Source: JAEUIG01 sp046349775 (lineage in GTDB: Bacteria; Planctomycetota; Planctomycetia; Planctomycetales; Planctomycetaceae). From it: a stretch of 64,000 bases of DNA. The stretch covers positions 53,516 through 117,515 of the forward strand of contig JAXMBS010000006.1 in NCBI GenBank assembly GCA_046349775.1, in the 5' to 3' direction. The position numbers and the translations under genes are program-made. Positions 61,332 through 64,000 of this stretch are shown piece after piece. The first letter of the stretch is position 1, and the number at the start of each line of letters is the position of its first letter. Below the pieces are notes generated by a model, which did no database searches, was not told the DNA's origin, and was given only the letters and a program-made list of their open reading frames with translations.

Positions 61332-62232
61332 ATGATGTCGTTTGTCAAGCGTCCGCTGCTGCGCACTCATTGCCGTGCGCCGCGGAATACGAACCTGCTG
61401 CTCGCGGCGGTTCGATGCCGCGAGCGGCGATACACGAACGTCGTGAAGGAAAGCGGGACTATGAGTTCACGATGCCGTGCGTTCCATCGACACGCGGGGA
61501 GTCACCGCGATGCTGCGGATCAAGAACGAGAGGAAGATCTGCACGTGCCTGGAGTCGATTTACGATCTTTTCGACGAGCTGGTGATCATCGACAACGGCA
61601 GCACCGACCAGATTCTGGGTGAAGATTGTCGCAGACTTTGCAAAGATCGATGACGCGGCGGGCAAGATTCGCACCTTTACTTTATCCGTTCAAGATCGCA
61701 CGGTATGGCAGCGAGCATTCGCAGCATTGAATCGCACTCGACCCGCGCGGTTCCGTACTTTTACAACTACAGTCTTTCGCGCGTCAGCCGGCGGCACGTC
61801 TGCAAATGGGACGCCGACATGGTTGTGGTCCCGTCCATGCGCGAGCGATTCCGCGAACTTCTTGCCCAGGTTGTGCGTGAAGATTCTGAAAGGGTCACTC
61901 TTCGCGGCCAGACGGTATACGGAACTCCCGACGGTCGGCTCCTGGCGGCGGTCGATGAAGTGAACGAAGAGCCCCGAATCGCCCACACCACATATATCCA
62001 GGATTTTCGCAAGGCCTGGGCGACGGAGAGGTGGATGGTCCTTTGGTCCGTCCGCCTGACGGACGACCCGGTCTACGAGCTCAAGTACGTGAATGAGCAG
62101 GAGTTTTCGCACTGGACGTCTGTTGACGAAGCCGCGGAGAAGTCCCGCAAACGGGTGGAAGTCGAAAACTACAATCGCGTGGCGGCGGGCAACGTCGACG
62201 AATCCTTCATCGAAATTGCCTCCATTACGTGA
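61332..62232 (+). pseudogene. Glycosyltransferase family 2, copy 1 of a tandem pair, frameshifted
   Basis: ATG at 61332 (MMSFVKRPLLR), matching the start of copy 2. The N-terminal half is scattered over frames (TAMLRIKNEERKICTCLESI and YDLFDELVIIDNGSTDQ, 61500-61612). From 61705 the frame is clean with YFYNYSLSRVSRRHVCKWDA (DxD), ERFRELLAQVV, RGQTVYGTPDGR and EFSHWTSVDEAAEKSRK. Compared with copy 2 the clean part is nearly the same protein. It stops at 62230-62232. Confidence 0.8.
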
Positions 62233-62263
62233 TCTCGCCGTTGTATTCGAGGGGCTGCCGGCC

Positions 62264-62981
62264 ATGAAATCACGCGGGCGAGCACCTTCTTTAAGCGGGT
62301 GCTGGGCAGCGACTGGCCTATTATTCCTTTGGCGTCAGTCGGCTGACTGGCGTCTAGCACAGCCGGCACGCAACTGGCTGCGACGGATGTTGCCGGAGCA
62401 ATGGCACTACGATGCGGATTTTTACGCGCGGCGCCTGGAAATGTTTCAGCGGATGCGTAGGTGATGCAGGAGTCGATGTCGGCGACTCCTTGCACTCCGA
62501 TTCCGTCGTGGACGTCGTGGTCGCGGCAGCGGCCTGCTGCTGGAGCAGTTTCGAACTGCGGGTGCACTGTCCAGGATTCGAATACCGGATGCAGCGCAAG
62601 CTGGCAAGCCGGCGGGTGGGAATCAGCGTCGCACCGCTGGACTTGTGGCTGCCACTTCGCTTGGGGGAATCGATACCGCCGAGCTGTTGCTTTGAGGTCG
62701 CGGAGCACGTCGACGCGCGATTTGCGGACACGGTGGTGGCGTCCATTGCGAGTCTTATGCCTGTCGTTGTGTTTTCAGCGGCAGTCCCCGGCCAGGGCGG
62801 GACGAATCACGAATGAACAGCCGAATGAGTATTGGATCGAGAAGTTCAAGACGTGTGGATTCCAATTGACAGGGGACTGACGGAACGATTTCGTCACGAG
62901 TGGCGCGAAGCGGGCGGAGTAGCGCGATTTTATTTTAACAACGTTCTGGTATTCCGGGCCCAGACGACGAATGCCGGGTGA
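62264..62981 (+). pseudogene. SAM-dependent methyltransferase, frameshifted
   Basis: ATG at 62264 by position, not well supported. WHYDADFYARRLEMFQRMRR is near 62402-62460. A SAM motif (SVVDV... GLLLEQF in shifted frames) is near 62504-62550. CFEVAEHVDARFADT follows at about 62690-62735, then MPVVVFSAAVPGQGGTNH, NEQPNEYWIEKFKTCGFQL and RFYFNNVLVFRAQTTNAG with a TGA at 62979-62981. The order matches FkbM/Methyltransf_23-like enzymes of glycan clusters. It lies between the two copies of the tandem glycosyltransferase. Confidence 0.65.
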
Positions 62982-63039
62982 ACTGGCCGGGACAGGATCA
63001 AATGATCTCTTTCGTGACTCCCAGCGGGAGTCAATGCCA

Positions 63040-63954
63040 ATGATGTCGTTCTTCAAGCGATTGCCATTGCGCGCACTCATTGCCGTGCGGCGCGCCGAAT
63101 ACGAGCTCATGTTTCGCAGAGGGTTTGGTCGCCGGGAGCGGCGATACACAAACCTCGAGGGGGAGCGGGACTACGAGTTCACGATCCCGCGTTCGATCGA
63201 CACGCCGGGAATCTCGGCGATGATTCGGGCGAAGAACGAAGAGAGCAAGATCCGGCAGTGCCTGGAATCGATATACGACGTCTTCGACGAAGTGGTGTTC
63301 ATCGACAATGGAAGTACAGACAGGACGGCGGCGATCGTCGAGGAGTATCGTCGGGAACACGACGCTGCGGGAAAGATCCGCACGTATTCCTACCCGTTTT
63401 CGGTGGCCCGATGCGGAAGCGAGCACCGTTCTACGCCGCGGAATTCGGTGCGTTCGCTGGCATATTACTACAACTACTGCCTGTCGCGAGTGGGCCGGCG
63501 CCACGTGTGCAAATGGGATGCGGACATGGTCGTGGTCCCGCCGATGCGTGAGCAGTTTCGCGAGCTGTTGAGACGTATCGTGGCCGAAGATGTAAGTGGT
63601 GTCATCGTGCGTGGACAGACGGTCTACCGGACCCCGCAGGGGCGGTATCTGGCGGCGGTTGGCGAAGTCAACGAGGAGCCGCAGATTGCGCACGTGACCT
63701 ATGTCCAGGATTTCCGCAAAGCCTGGGCGACGGAGAGGTGGATGGTTCTACGGCCGGTTCGGTTGCTGGACGACCCGGTCTTTTACGAGCTGAAGTATGT
63801 AAATGAGCAGGAGTTTTCGCATTGGACGTCGGTCAATGAGGCGACCGCAAAGTCGCGGAAGCGCATCGAAGTGGCGAACTTCAAGAAAGTCGCCGCCGGC
63901 GAGACGGACGGGTCGTTCGTCGAGTTAGGTGCGACGGCCGTTGTCGGACCGTGA
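63040..63954 (+). CDS. Glycosyltransferase family 2, copy 2 of a tandem pair
   Basis: 304 residues from the ATG at 63040, chosen by its match to copy 1 (MMSFFKRLPLR); the frame is open back to 62971. ISAMIRAKNEESKIRQCLES and VVFIDNGSTDRTAAIVEEY are the GT-A start, and HVCKWDADMVVVPPMREQF has the DxD. RGQTVYRTPQGRYLAAVGEV and VNEQEFSHWTSVNEATAKSR follow. This copy is intact. The C-terminus differs from copy 1. Sugar unknown. Confidence 0.88.
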   Translation: MMSFFKRLPLRALIAVRRAEYELMFRRGFGRRERRYTNLEGERDYEFTIPRSIDTPGISAMIRAKNEESKIRQCLESIYDVFDEVVFIDNGSTDRTAAIVEEYRREHDAAGKIRTYSYPFSVARCGSEHRSTPRNSVRSLAYYYNYCLSRVGRRHVCKWDADMVVVPPMREQFRELLRRIVAEDVSGVIVRGQTVYRTPQGRYLAAVGEVNEEPQIAHVTYVQDFRKAWATERWMVLRPVRLLDDPVFYELKYVNEQEFSHWTSVNEATAKSRKRIEVANFKKVAAGETDGSFVELGATAVVGP

Positions 63955-64000
63955 TCTGCGGCGCGAACGCTGCATCTTGATTGTCACTTTGGATCAGCAA

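Overview
The window looks like a chromosome segment of a planctomycete. The base composition is GC-rich. The gene families point the same way: a YXWGXW-repeat secreted protein, PEP-CTERM proteins with an exosortase, a G8-domain secreted protein, FHA and PP2C signalling proteins, and PQQ-like propellers. This is inferred from family content; no rRNA or marker gene is present.

Layout. 0-7 kb: two minus-strand pilus/secretion ATPases (PilB/GspE and PilT, the latter cut by the window edge), a large secreted Gly/Asn-rich YXWGXW protein, and a methyltransferase. 7.8-16 kb: RecQ helicase, two small metal-binding proteins, an FHA-LuxR regulator facing a mini-kinase/PP2C fusion, a secreted serine hydrolase, and a eukaryotic-type glutamine synthetase. 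16.8-21.8 kb: beta-CASP nuclease, ilvN, ilvC and a PQQ propeller protein, with short degenerate intergenic repeats. 22-32 kb: secreted proteins (a Met/Gly-tailed protein, two PEP-CTERM proteins, a G8 beta-helix protein), an IS630-type remnant, and two sugar-nucleotide genes (a UDP-sugar epimerase and a nucleotidyltransferase-GHMP kinase fusion). 32.4-34 kb: a double-FHA coiled-coil protein.

34.9-64 kb is one long plus-strand exopolysaccharide locus: exosortase, Wzc-like co-polymerase/BY-kinase, WecA/MraY-like initiating transferase, EpsI-like protein, ABC-2 permease plus Wzt-like ATPase, about nine glycosyltransferases, methyltransferases, a pyruvyltransferase with an Fe-S F420-dehydrogenase-like partner, an NAD-dependent epimerase, polysaccharide deacetylase, O-antigen ligase, acyltransferase and sulfotransferase. 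The set is coherent. A lipid-linked glycan is started by the WecA-like enzyme, extended by the transferases, and decorated with methyl, acyl, sulfate and pyruvate groups. It is exported by the ABC system and/or polymerised by the ligase and Wzc. The exosortase plus EpsI would process the PEP-CTERM proteins at 23-25 kb and link them to the surface.

A major caveat is quality. Reading frames are intact in most of the window but shattered at about 37.2-48.7 kb and 59.5-62.9 kb, with scattered frameshifts elsewhere. Conserved protein sequence continues across each shift in another frame, and gene ends still couple through ATGA/GTGA overlaps. Sequence error is therefore at least as likely as true decay. 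Coordinates of broken genes are outer limits.
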